From an uncultured Oscillospiraceae bacterium (GTDB lineage Bacteria > Bacillota > Clostridia > Oscillospirales > Oscillospiraceae): DNA of 31,601 bases. The stretch lies in contig CAJTOM010000022.1 of NCBI GenBank assembly GCA_910577915.1, positions 1-31,601 on the forward strand. The letters are read 5' to 3'. Under the pieces are notes generated by a model. The model was not told the origin of the DNA. It did no database searches and worked only from the letters and a program-made list of their open reading frames with translations. Position numbers and translations under genes: made by a program. This document shows positions 23,118 to 29,592 of this stretch, piece after piece (the stretch's first letter is position 1; each line of letters opens with the position of its first letter).

Positions 23118-23800
23118 TTGAGATGACGCGCCTGACCAAGACCTACGGAGCGTCCAGGGGGGTCACGGACCTGACTCTCCACGTCCCGGCGGGGTGCTGC
23201 TTCGGCTTCATCGGGCCCAACGGGGCGGGGAAGTCCACCACCATCCGCACCCTGCTGGGGCTCATCCGCCCCACCTCCGGGTCGGCGGCGGTCCTGGGCC
23301 TGGACTGCGTGCGGGACCGCACCGCCATTCTCGCCCAGGTGGGCTACATGCCCTCGGAGGCCATGTTCTACCCGGAGATGCGGGTGTCGGAGGTGATCCG
23401 CCTGTCGGCGGACCTGCGGAAAAGGGACTGCCGGGAGGAGGCCGCCGCCCTCTGCCAGGCCCTGGAGCTGGACGGCCGGAAGAAGATCCGGGAGCTGAGC
23501 CTGGGCAACCGGAAGAAGGTGTCCATCGTCTGCGCCATGCAGCACCGGCCCGCCCTGTACATTCTGGACGAGCCCACCAGCGGCCTGGACCCCCTGGTCC
23601 AGCGGGCCTTCTGGTCCCAAGTGGAGCGGCGGCGGGGGGAGGGGGCCGCGGTGTTTCTCTCCTCCCACGTGCTCTATGAGGTCCAGCGCTACTGCGACCG
23701 GGCGGCCATTATCCGGGAGGGGCGGCTGGTGGTGGAGGGGACCACGGCGGAGCTGGACATTGAGAACAGGTTTTTCGACTACTACGAGGGGAGGGCGTGA
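23114..23800 (+). CDS. ABC transporter ATP-binding protein (ABC-2 type)
   Basis: The 228-residue ATPase has Walker A GPNGAGKST, the Q-loop in QVGYMPSEA, signature LSLGNRKKV, Walker B LYILDEPTSGLDPL and switch His in LSSHVL. The degenerate signature LSLGN is common in exporters of the ABC-2 class (drugs, lipids, bacteriocin immunity). It starts within the TetR stop and overlaps the GTG of the permease, so the three form one translationally coupled operon. It acts on the cytoplasmic face of the membrane with the permease at 23803. Confidence 0.93.
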   Translation: MIEMTRLTKTYGASRGVTDLTLHVPAGCCFGFIGPNGAGKSTTIRTLLGLIRPTSGSAAVLGLDCVRDRTAILAQVGYMPSEAMFYPEMRVSEVIRLSADLRKRDCREEAAALCQALELDGRKKIRELSLGNRKKVSIVCAMQHRPALYILDEPTSGLDPLVQRAFWSQVERRRGEGAAVFLSSHVLYEVQRYCDRAAIIREGRLVVEGTTAELDIENRFFDYYEGRA

Positions 23801-23802
23801 GA

Positions 23803-24588
23803 ATGACCGTTTTGAGAAAGGAGCTGCGCGCCGGGCGGGTGAGCCTGCTGGTGTGGAGCGCGGTGGTGGGCGGGCTGATGGCCGTGTGCGTGGGGATGTA
23901 CCCGTCCTTCGCCGGATCCATGGAGGACGTCTCCGCCCTCTTTGCGGGGATGGGGGATTTCTCTGCCGCCTTCGGCCTGGACAAGCTGGCCTTTGGGTCC
24001 ATCATGGGGTTTTACGGCACGGAGTGCGGCAATATCCTGGGCCTGGGCGGGGCCTTCTTCGCTGCGCTCACCGCCATGGGCCTGCTGGCCGGGGAGGAGG
24101 GGGGACACACGGCGGAGTTCCTGCTGACCCACCCGGTGGACCGTGGGCGGATCGCCGGGGAGAAGCTGGCGGCCCTGGGGGTGATGATTCTGGCGCTGAA
24201 CCTCGTCTGCTTCGCCTGCGGCGCCGGGAGCATCCTGGCCATCGGGGAGGCGGCGGCGTGGGGGGACCTGCTGCGCTACCACGGGGCCCTGCTTCTGCTG
24301 CAGCTGGAGGTGGGGGGCGTGTGCTTCGGCCTCTCCGCCCTGCTGCGGCGGAGCAGCTACGGCCTGGCCATGGGCCTGGCGGCGCTGCTGTATTTTATGG
24401 GCCTGCTGGTGAATCTGGACGAGGATCTGGCCCTGCTGCGCTTTTTAACCCCCTACTACTACGCCGACGCGGCCCGGATCTACACCGGGGAGGCCCTGGC
24501 GGGTCCGGTCATAGCCGGCTGCCTCCTGGGCGCTCTGGGGGCGGCCCTGGGGGTCTGGCGGTACGGCGGGAAGGACATCGCGGCATAG
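23803..24588 (+). CDS. ABC-2 type permease subunit
   Basis: The 261-residue protein has about six membrane helices in the ABC-2 pattern: an N-terminal helix after VLRKELRAGRVSLLVW, then FFAALTAMGLLAGEEGGHTAEFLLTHPVDR between helices two and three. The latter (GEE...LLTHPV.R) is the conserved cytoplasmic coupling loop of these permeases. ATG at 23803 is preferred since GGGGAGGG lies 7 nt upstream; the GTG at 23797 overlaps the site. It partners the ATPase at 23114. Confidence 0.9.
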   Translation: MTVLRKELRAGRVSLLVWSAVVGGLMAVCVGMYPSFAGSMEDVSALFAGMGDFSAAFGLDKLAFGSIMGFYGTECGNILGLGGAFFAALTAMGLLAGEEGGHTAEFLLTHPVDRGRIAGEKLAALGVMILALNLVCFACGAGSILAIGEAAAWGDLLRYHGALLLLQLEVGGVCFGLSALLRRSSYGLAMGLAALLYFMGLLVNLDEDLALLRFLTPYYYADAARIYTGEALAGPVIAGCLLGALGAALGVWRYGGKDIAA

Positions 24589-24596
24589 AGAACCAC

Positions 24597-24630
24597 CGGC
24601 CGGAGGGTATGCGCCCTCCGGCCGTTTTTT
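24597..24630 (+). terminator. Terminator of the TetR-ABC operon
   Basis: CGGCCGGAGGG (24597-24607) pairs with CCCTCCGGCCG (24614-24624) around a 6-nt loop, followed by six T. Confidence 0.92.
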
Positions 24631-24634
24631 GAAT

Positions 24635-24667
24635 TTAACGACTTCTTAACGCCATCTGTGGTATACT
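24635..24667 (+). promoter_or_regulatory. Activator-type promoter of the KdpDE-like operon
   Basis: A TATACT -10 (24662-24667) lacks a good -35. Instead two direct repeats TTAACG (24635-24640 and 24646-24651), with an 11-bp period, end 10 bp before it. This is the layout bound by OmpR/PhoB-type regulators, so the regulator at 25782 may activate its own operon (inference). Confidence 0.55.
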
Positions 24668-24714
24668 GGAGACAAAACGCCGCGCCCGGAGGCGCGGGGG
24701 AGAGGAGGGAGGCC

Positions 24715-25785
24715 ATGGCCCGCGCCCGGCGCCGGGACTGGCTTGTCACCCTGGGACTGCTGCTGCTGGCCTGCGCCCTGAGCGGGCTGCTGCTGCTGGT
24801 GGACCGGGGCGGCGGCTTTGTGTCCATGCTCTTTGTGCTGATGGTGGCCATCACCGCCCGGCTGACGGAGGGGTACGCCTGCGGCGTCACCGCCTCCTTC
24901 GTGGGGGTGATCTGCGTCAATTACGTGTTCACCTACCCCTACTGGGAGTTCAATTTCACCATAGCCGGCTACCCGCTGACCTTTTTCACCATGCTCTCCG
25001 TCTCCCTCATCGTCAGCGCCCTCACCAGCCAGATCAAGCGCCAGGAGCAGCTGCGGATGGAGACGGAGCGGGAGACCATGCGGGCCAACCTGCTGCGGGC
25101 CGTCAGCCACGACCTGCGCACCCCTCTCACCTCCATCGTGGGCTCCACCTCCGTGCTGCTGGAGAGCGGGGCGCTGCTGGAGAGCGGCCAGCGGGAGGAG
25201 CTGCTGCGCAGCGTCCGGGACGAGGCCCAGTGGCTGATCCGCATGGTGGAGAACCTGCTGTCCATCACCCGCATGGGGGACGGGGAGGCCCGCATCCGCA
25301 AGGAGCTGGAGGCCGCCGAGGAGGTGCTCTCCAGCGTGGCGGTAAAGTTCCAGCAGCGCTTCCCCGGCGTCCGGCTGGAGCTGGAGGTCCCCCGGGAGCC
25401 CCTGTTTGTGCCCATGGACGCCATCCTGGTGGAGCAGGTGCTGATGAACCTGCTGGAGAACGCCGCCTACCACGGGGACAGCACCCGCATCCGCCTGTCC
25501 GCCCGGCGGCAGGGGGAGGACGGGGTCTTCACCGTGCTGGACGACGGCAGGGGCGTCCCGGAGGAGGTCCTGCCCCAGATCTTCACCCCCGCCCTCCGGG
25601 GCGGGAGCGCCGCCAGCGACGGGCGGCGGAGCATGGGCATCGGCCTGTCGGTGTGCCGCTCCATCGTCAGGGCCCACGGCGGGACCATGTCCGCGGCCAA
25701 CGACCCCGGCGGCGGGGCCGCGTTCTGCTTTACCCTGCCCCTGGAGGAGGCCGGGGAATCTATACCGGAGGAGGAGAAGCTGTGA
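24715..25785 (+). CDS. Short KdpD-like sensor histidine kinase
   Basis: The 356-residue kinase has four membrane helices in the first 105 residues, in the DUF4118 pattern of KdpD (FVSMLFVLMVAITARLTEGY, then FVGVICVNYVFTYPYWEF). It also has a HisKA domain with phospho-acceptor H132 (AVSHDLRTPLTSI) and a HATPase domain (NLLENAAYHG, then DDGRGVPEE, then GIGLSVCRSIV). It lacks the N-terminal KdpD/UspA sensor part of classic KdpD (about 900 residues) and there is no kdpFABC nearby. The ATG at 24715 follows GGAGGGAGG. It overlaps the regulator gene by 4 nt (GTGA). Confidence 0.9.
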   Translation: MARARRRDWLVTLGLLLLACALSGLLLLVDRGGGFVSMLFVLMVAITARLTEGYACGVTASFVGVICVNYVFTYPYWEFNFTIAGYPLTFFTMLSVSLIVSALTSQIKRQEQLRMETERETMRANLLRAVSHDLRTPLTSIVGSTSVLLESGALLESGQREELLRSVRDEAQWLIRMVENLLSITRMGDGEARIRKELEAAEEVLSSVAVKFQQRFPGVRLELEVPREPLFVPMDAILVEQVLMNLLENAAYHGDSTRIRLSARRQGEDGVFTVLDDGRGVPEEVLPQIFTPALRGGSAASDGRRSMGIGLSVCRSIVRAHGGTMSAANDPGGGAAFCFTLPLEEAGESIPEEEKL

Positions 25786-26489
25786 ACATTCGGGAGAGAA
25801 TTCTCATCGTGGAGGACGAGGCCAACATCAGCGGCTTTATGGCCACCGTTCTGAACGCCAACGGCTACGAGACCATGACCGCCCGCACCGGCAGCGAGGC
25901 CATCACCACCATCACCTCCCACTGCCCGGACCTGATCCTGCTGGATCTGGGCCTGCCGGATATGGACGGGGGCGGCATCCTCACCTTTGTCCGGGAGTGG
26001 TCGGCCTGCCCCATCATCGTCATCTCCGCCCGCAGCCACGAGCGGGACAAGGTGGCGGCCCTGGACGCCGGGGCGGACGACTACATCGTCAAGCCCTTCG
26101 GCACCTCGGAGCTGCTGGCCCGCATCCGCACCGCCATCCGCCACACCCGCACCACCCTGCCCAACGACGACATCGCCCAGTCGGGCCAGTTCCGGGCCCA
26201 GGGACTGGTCATCGACTACGACAAGCACCAGGTGCTGGTCAACGGGGAGAACGCCCATCTGACGCAGAACGAGTACAAGCTGGTGAGCCTGCTGGGCAAG
26301 TACGCGGGCCGGGTGCTGACCTACGACTTTATCATCCGCCAGCTCTGGGGCCCCAAGGCCAAGACGGACAACCAGATTCTGCGGGTCAATATGGCCAATA
26401 CCCGCCGGAAGATCGAGGAAAACCCCGCCCAGCCCCGCTATATCTTCACAGAAATCGGCGTGGGCTGCCGGATGATCGACCCGGATTGA
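25782..26489 (+). CDS. OmpR/KdpE-family response regulator
   Basis: The 235-residue protein has a complete receiver (E11, D12, phospho-acceptor D55 in LILLDLGLPDMDG, K104 in DYIVKPF) and an OmpR-type winged helix (HLTQNEYKLVSLLGKYAG, then DNQILRVNMANTRRKIE, then FTEIGVGCRM). The start is GTG at 25782 inside the kinase stop, with GGAGGAG 7 nt upstream. Sequence and order match KdpE next to a KdpD-like kinase. Its likely target is its own promoter repeats at 24635-24651. Confidence 0.93.
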   Translation: MNIRERILIVEDEANISGFMATVLNANGYETMTARTGSEAITTITSHCPDLILLDLGLPDMDGGGILTFVREWSACPIIVISARSHERDKVAALDAGADDYIVKPFGTSELLARIRTAIRHTRTTLPNDDIAQSGQFRAQGLVIDYDKHQVLVNGENAHLTQNEYKLVSLLGKYAGRVLTYDFIIRQLWGPKAKTDNQILRVNMANTRRKIEENPAQPRYIFTEIGVGCRMIDPD

Positions 26490-26495
26490 GCGCAG

Positions 26496-26534
26496 GGAGG
26501 GCGGGCCGCAGACATGCGGCCCGCCCTCCTTCTT
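26496..26534 (+). terminator. Terminator of the KdpDE-like operon
   Basis: GGAGGGCGGGCCGCA (26496-26510) pairs perfectly with its complement (26515-26529) around a GACA loop, followed by TTCTT. Confidence 0.82.
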
Positions 26535-26575
26535 CGCTGTTTCATAAAATCTGCCCGATAAATTCATAAAACCCC

Positions 26576-26604
26576 TTGTTATTTTGGGAGAGTTTTGCTA
26601 TAAT
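26576..26604 (+). promoter_or_regulatory. Promoter of the acidic amino-acid symporter gene
   Basis: TTGTTA (26576-26581) and a perfect TATAAT (26599-26604) are 17 bp apart, with TGC before the -10. The 5' leader of about 120 nt is GC-rich and includes GCCGGCCGGC (26623-26632); I recognise no riboswitch. Confidence 0.82.
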
Positions 26605-26731
26605 AGGGTCCAGTTTCCCGCTGCCGGCCGGCGGCGGGGGCGGGGCCGACGGGACAGCGGGCCCCGCGCATATGGGGAGAGGAGGCGTGTGTGCGCTGTC
26701 CGCCATTTTTTGATAAGAGAGGGAGACATTT

Positions 26732-27964
26732 ATGAAAAAGAAAATCAGCCTACCCATGCAGATTCTCTTTGCCCTGGGCGCCGGTATCATTGTGGGCCTG
26801 ATCTGCTACTTTACCGGCCTGCAGGACTTCACCAAGAACTACCTCAAGCCCTTCGGCGACATCTTCGTCAACCTGCTGAAGTTCATCGTGGTGCCTGTGG
26901 TGCTCTTCTCCATGATCGACGGCATTCTGGCCATGGACGACATGAAGAAGGTGGGCTCCGTGGGTCTGAAGACGGTGCTGTACTTCATGTGCACCACCGC
27001 CGTCGCCTGCGTCATCGGCCTGGTCTTCGCCAACATCTTCAACGGCGCCGGCTGGTTCCCCGATCTCCATGAGCAGCTGGGGGCCGCCGAGTACACCCCC
27101 AAGGAGTTCGGCGGGTTTATGAGCGTGCTGGTGGACATCTTCCCCAGCAATATGTGGCAGTCCTTCGTCAACGCCAACATGCTGCAGGTCATCGTGGTCT
27201 CCCTGTTCTTCGGCGGCTCCATCATGGTGGCCGGCGAGAAGGGCCGCCTGTGCCGGGACATCGTGAGCTCCTTCTACTCCGTGATTGAGCGGCTGATGGA
27301 GTTCGTCATCTCCCTGTCTCCCATCGGCGTGTTCACCTACATGGCGTGGGTCACCGCCACCCAGGGCGCTGAGATTCTGGGTTCTCTGGCCCTGGTCATC
27401 CTGTGCGCGTACATCGGCTACATCGTCCACGCCATCCTGATCTACTCCCTGTCCGCCCAGGTGTTCGCGGGCATGAGCCCCTTTAAGTTCTTCAAGGGCG
27501 CCTTCGCCGCCATGATCTTCGCCTTCACCTCCACCTCCTCGGCGGCCACCCTGCCCGTGTCCAAGGCGTGTGCCCACGAGATGGGGGCGGAGGATGAGAT
27601 TTCCTCCTTCGTGCTGCCCCTGGGCTCCACCATCAACATGGACGGCACCGCCATTTACCAGTGCGTGGCCACGGTGTTCATCGCCTCCTGCGCGGGCATC
27701 CAGCTGAGCATCGGCCAGATGGTCATCGTGGTGGTCACCGCCACCCTGGCCTCCATCGGCACCGCCGGCGTCTCCGGCGCGGGCATGATCATGCTGGCCA
27801 TGGTGCTGGAGACCCTGGGCATCCCCGTGTCCTACATCGGCCTCATCGTGGCGGTGGACCGTCTCTTCGACATGGGCCGCACCTGCCTGAACGTCACCGG
27901 CGACATCGCCTGCTCCGTGTGCGTGAGCAAGTGGGAGCGCGCCAAGGCCGGGAAGCGCCGCTAA
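26732..27964 (+). CDS. Dicarboxylate/amino acid:cation symporter (GltP-like, DAACS family)
   Basis: The 410-residue carrier has the GltPh-type elevator fold with hairpin 1 FTSTSSAATLPVS, the TM7 motif N302-M-D-G-T and TM8 DRLFDMGRTCLNVTGD. In TM8 the residues matching GltPh D394, R397, T398 and N401 are D380, R383, T384 and N387. These bind an acidic amino acid, so glutamate or aspartate coupled to Na+ or H+ is favoured over C4-dicarboxylates. AGGGAG lies before the ATG. The gene has its own promoter and is followed by a long imperfect palindrome, not a normal terminator. Confidence 0.93.
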   Translation: MKKKISLPMQILFALGAGIIVGLICYFTGLQDFTKNYLKPFGDIFVNLLKFIVVPVVLFSMIDGILAMDDMKKVGSVGLKTVLYFMCTTAVACVIGLVFANIFNGAGWFPDLHEQLGAAEYTPKEFGGFMSVLVDIFPSNMWQSFVNANMLQVIVVSLFFGGSIMVAGEKGRLCRDIVSSFYSVIERLMEFVISLSPIGVFTYMAWVTATQGAEILGSLALVILCAYIGYIVHAILIYSLSAQVFAGMSPFKFFKGAFAAMIFAFTSTSSAATLPVSKACAHEMGAEDEISSFVLPLGSTINMDGTAIYQCVATVFIASCAGIQLSIGQMVIVVVTATLASIGTAGVSGAGMIMLAMVLETLGIPVSYIGLIVAVDRLFDMGRTCLNVTGDIACSVCVSKWERAKAGKRR

Positions 27965-27991
27965 GCGGCCTGCGCTGTCTCTGACAGAGTA

Positions 27992-28155
27992 AGAACCAGT
28001 ATTTACAGGTGTTTGACGCCGTCTGGCCGGGTCTTTTTCCGCCCTGCCGCGTTAAAAAATCTTGCAATACACAAAGTATTCCTGGGATTTTTTGCCTTGC
28101 AGGGCGACAAAATCCCTCGCCCATCCGGCATCCCCCACCTATGAATACAGGTTCT
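27992..28155. repeat. 164-bp imperfect palindrome (MITE-like)
   Basis: The first 79-80 bases and the last 80, reverse-complemented, align over their whole length at roughly 70 percent identity, around a centre AATAC-ACAAA-GTATT (28066-28080). The outermost 20 bp match at 17 of 20 (27992-28011 against 28155-28136), and CGCCCTGC and AAAAAATC blocks match inside. There is no coding frame. A short non-autonomous element (MITE) or a large structured RNA are both possible. No clear target duplication is visible. Confidence 0.7.
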
Positions 28156-28181
28156 AAAAACCGGCAGACCCCGGTATGCCA

Positions 28182-28217
28182 GCTGCCCGGAGCCCGCACA
28201 CGCGGGCTCCGGGCAGC
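28182..28217. terminator. 16-bp hairpin between the palindrome and the methyltransferase gene
   Basis: GCTGCCCGGAGCCCGC (28182-28197) pairs perfectly with its complement (28202-28217) around ACAC. It lies 8 bp after the methyltransferase stop on the minus strand, so it probably ends that operon, although neither side has a long T-run. Confidence 0.65.
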
Positions 28218-28225
28218 AAATTGTT

Positions 28226-28975
28226 TTACCTCCCCCGTATTGCGGAGAAAAAGATGCGCTGCTCCCCCTCCCGGGGGCCGGACATCCGGCAGTCGCCGTA
28301 GGTGCGCACGCGGTTGAAGCCGGCCTCCAGCAGCCAGGCGCGCAGCTCCTCCACCTCGTAGGCCCGCTGGCGGTGCTCCTCGCCGTGGCGCCGCCAGGCG
28401 CCGTCCGCCTGCCGGGTGAAGAGGTCCACCCAGTACCGGCAGCAGCGGCTGCGCCTGTCGAACTCTGTGCGCCAGACGCAGTACACGTCCTCCGTTTCGT
28501 CCAAAAATACCTGCCCGTCCAGGGCCGCCAGCTTGGCGGCGCTGTTGATGTCGAACACCAGCAGCCCCCCCGGCGCGATGAACAGGCGCAGGCGCTGGAA
28601 GGTGCGCTGGACCTCCCTGGGGCTGGTCAGGTAGTTGAGGCTGTCCAAACAGCACACCGCTGCATCCACCGTGCCGTACAGGTCCAGCTCCGGCATGGAC
28701 TGGTTGAGGAACACCGGCGGCTCCCCCCGGAGCCCGGCGGCCTTCTCCCTGGCGGCGGCCAGCATGTCGGGGCTGGCGTCCACGGCGATGAGCTCATAGC
28801 CCCGCTCCGTGAGCAGGGCCGTCATGGCCCCGGTGCCGCAGGCCAGGTCCAGCACCGTGCGCACCGGGATACGGCTCTTCTGGAACAGCTTCTCCAGGTA
28901 GTCCGCCCGCCGCTCGTAGCCCACGTCCCCGGTCAGCGCGTCGTACACCCCCGCCAGGGCCCCGTAAGCGGTCAT
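28226..28975 (-). CDS. Class I SAM-dependent methyltransferase
   Basis: The 249-residue protein has a Rossmann methyltransferase core: motif I TVLDLACGTGAMTALL (40-55), acidic VDASPDML, then VCCLDSLNYL and PGGLLVFDIN. The N-terminus YGALAGVYDALTGDVGYERRADYL is typical of small-molecule methyltransferases found beside yerC-type genes. The ATG at 28975 overlaps the yerC stop (ATGA), and GGAGGAGG lies upstream. The substrate is unknown. It is the second gene of a two-gene operon. Confidence 0.9.
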   Translation of the reverse strand: MTAYGALAGVYDALTGDVGYERRADYLEKLFQKSRIPVRTVLDLACGTGAMTALLTERGYELIAVDASPDMLAAAREKAAGLRGEPPVFLNQSMPELDLYGTVDAAVCCLDSLNYLTSPREVQRTFQRLRLFIAPGGLLVFDINSAAKLAALDGQVFLDETEDVYCVWRTEFDRRSRCCRYWVDLFTRQADGAWRRHGEEHRQRAYEVEELRAWLLEAGFNRVRTYGDCRMSGPREGEQRIFFSAIRGR

Positions 28976-29265
28976 TTGCCCTCCTCCTGGCGCGCAAAGA
29001 AGGCCTGGTATCCCCCGTGGCCGAAGGCGAGGGACCGGTTGACCCGGCTGATGGTGGCGCTGGAGGCTCCGGTGCGCGCCAGAATGTCGTTGTAGATCAT
29101 CCCCTGTCTGAGGAGCACCGCCACCTCGAAGCGCTGCTCCATGGCCCGCAGCTCTGTGATGGTGCACAGGTCTTGGAAGAAGTTGTAGACCTCCTCCTCA
29201 GTGCGCAGGGTCAGAATAGCCCGGTAGAGGCCGTCGCTCTTCTCTTTTTTCGTGATCCTCGCCAT
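28972..29265 (-). CDS. yerC: YerC/YecD family TrpR-related protein
   Basis: The 97-residue protein matches the YerC family, a TrpR-like helix-turn-helix: LRTEEEVYNFFQDLCTITELRAMEQRFEVAVLL, then YNDILARTGASSATISRVNRSL. The DNA-recognition helix (SSATISRVNR) is intact. GGAGG stands about 10 nt before the ATG. YerC proteins are widespread in Firmicutes and poorly characterised as regulators. Coupling to a methyltransferase by an ATGA overlap suggests a shared role. Confidence 0.93.
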   Translation of the reverse strand: MARITKKEKSDGLYRAILTLRTEEEVYNFFQDLCTITELRAMEQRFEVAVLLRQGMIYNDILARTGASSATISRVNRSLAFGHGGYQAFFARQEEGK

Positions 29266-29298
29266 TAGGTAAGTCCTCCGTCGGTTGATGATGCCCCT

Positions 29299-29327
29299 AT
29301 TTTATCACTTCACCCCATGAAAGTAAA
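29299..29327 (-). promoter_or_regulatory. Promoter of the yerC-methyltransferase operon
   Basis: On the minus strand TTTACT (29327-29322) and TAAAAT (29304-29299) are 17 bp apart, about 35 bp before the yerC ATG. Confidence 0.6.
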
Positions 29328-29506
29328 CACCTTTCCCGAAAAATCGGAAACATGTCTGCTCCCGGCCGCAAAAACTGGACATTTTGACGAACCCTGGAGA
29401 AAATCGCCATACCCGCCGCCCGCCGCCCGTGAAATTTTGGCAACTGTGACATGATTTGCCAGTTTTTTTTGTGGCTTTTACCGTAGAAAAAGTATTTCAC
29501 GCCGCC
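29328..29506. other. Rest of the yerC-glgB divergent gap
   Basis: No gene is supportable here. On the plus strand TGGCAA (29438-29443) and TTGCCA (29456-29461) flank a 12-nt loop and are followed by eight T (29463-29470), a weak terminator-like hairpin that may insulate the glgB promoter. Confidence 0.45.
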
Positions 29507-29536
29507 TTGACGGCACATGGACAAACGGAGTATAAT
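29507..29536 (+). promoter_or_regulatory. Promoter of glgB
   Basis: TTGACG (29507-29512) and a perfect TATAAT (29531-29536) are 18 bp apart, leaving a leader of about 50 nt before glgB. Confidence 0.85.
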
Positions 29537-29547
29537 AACAGAGAATA

Positions 29548-29578
29548 CAGCTGATACGGTCTTTCTACCAGCTGATAC
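29548..29578 (+). repeat. Direct repeat CAGCTGATAC in the glgB leader
   Basis: The 10-bp sequence occurs at 29548-29557 and 29569-29578, a 21-bp period (about two helical turns), between the promoter and the ribosome site. It could bind a regulator, but this is unproven. Confidence 0.45.
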
Positions 29579-29592
29579 AACGGGAGGATACT

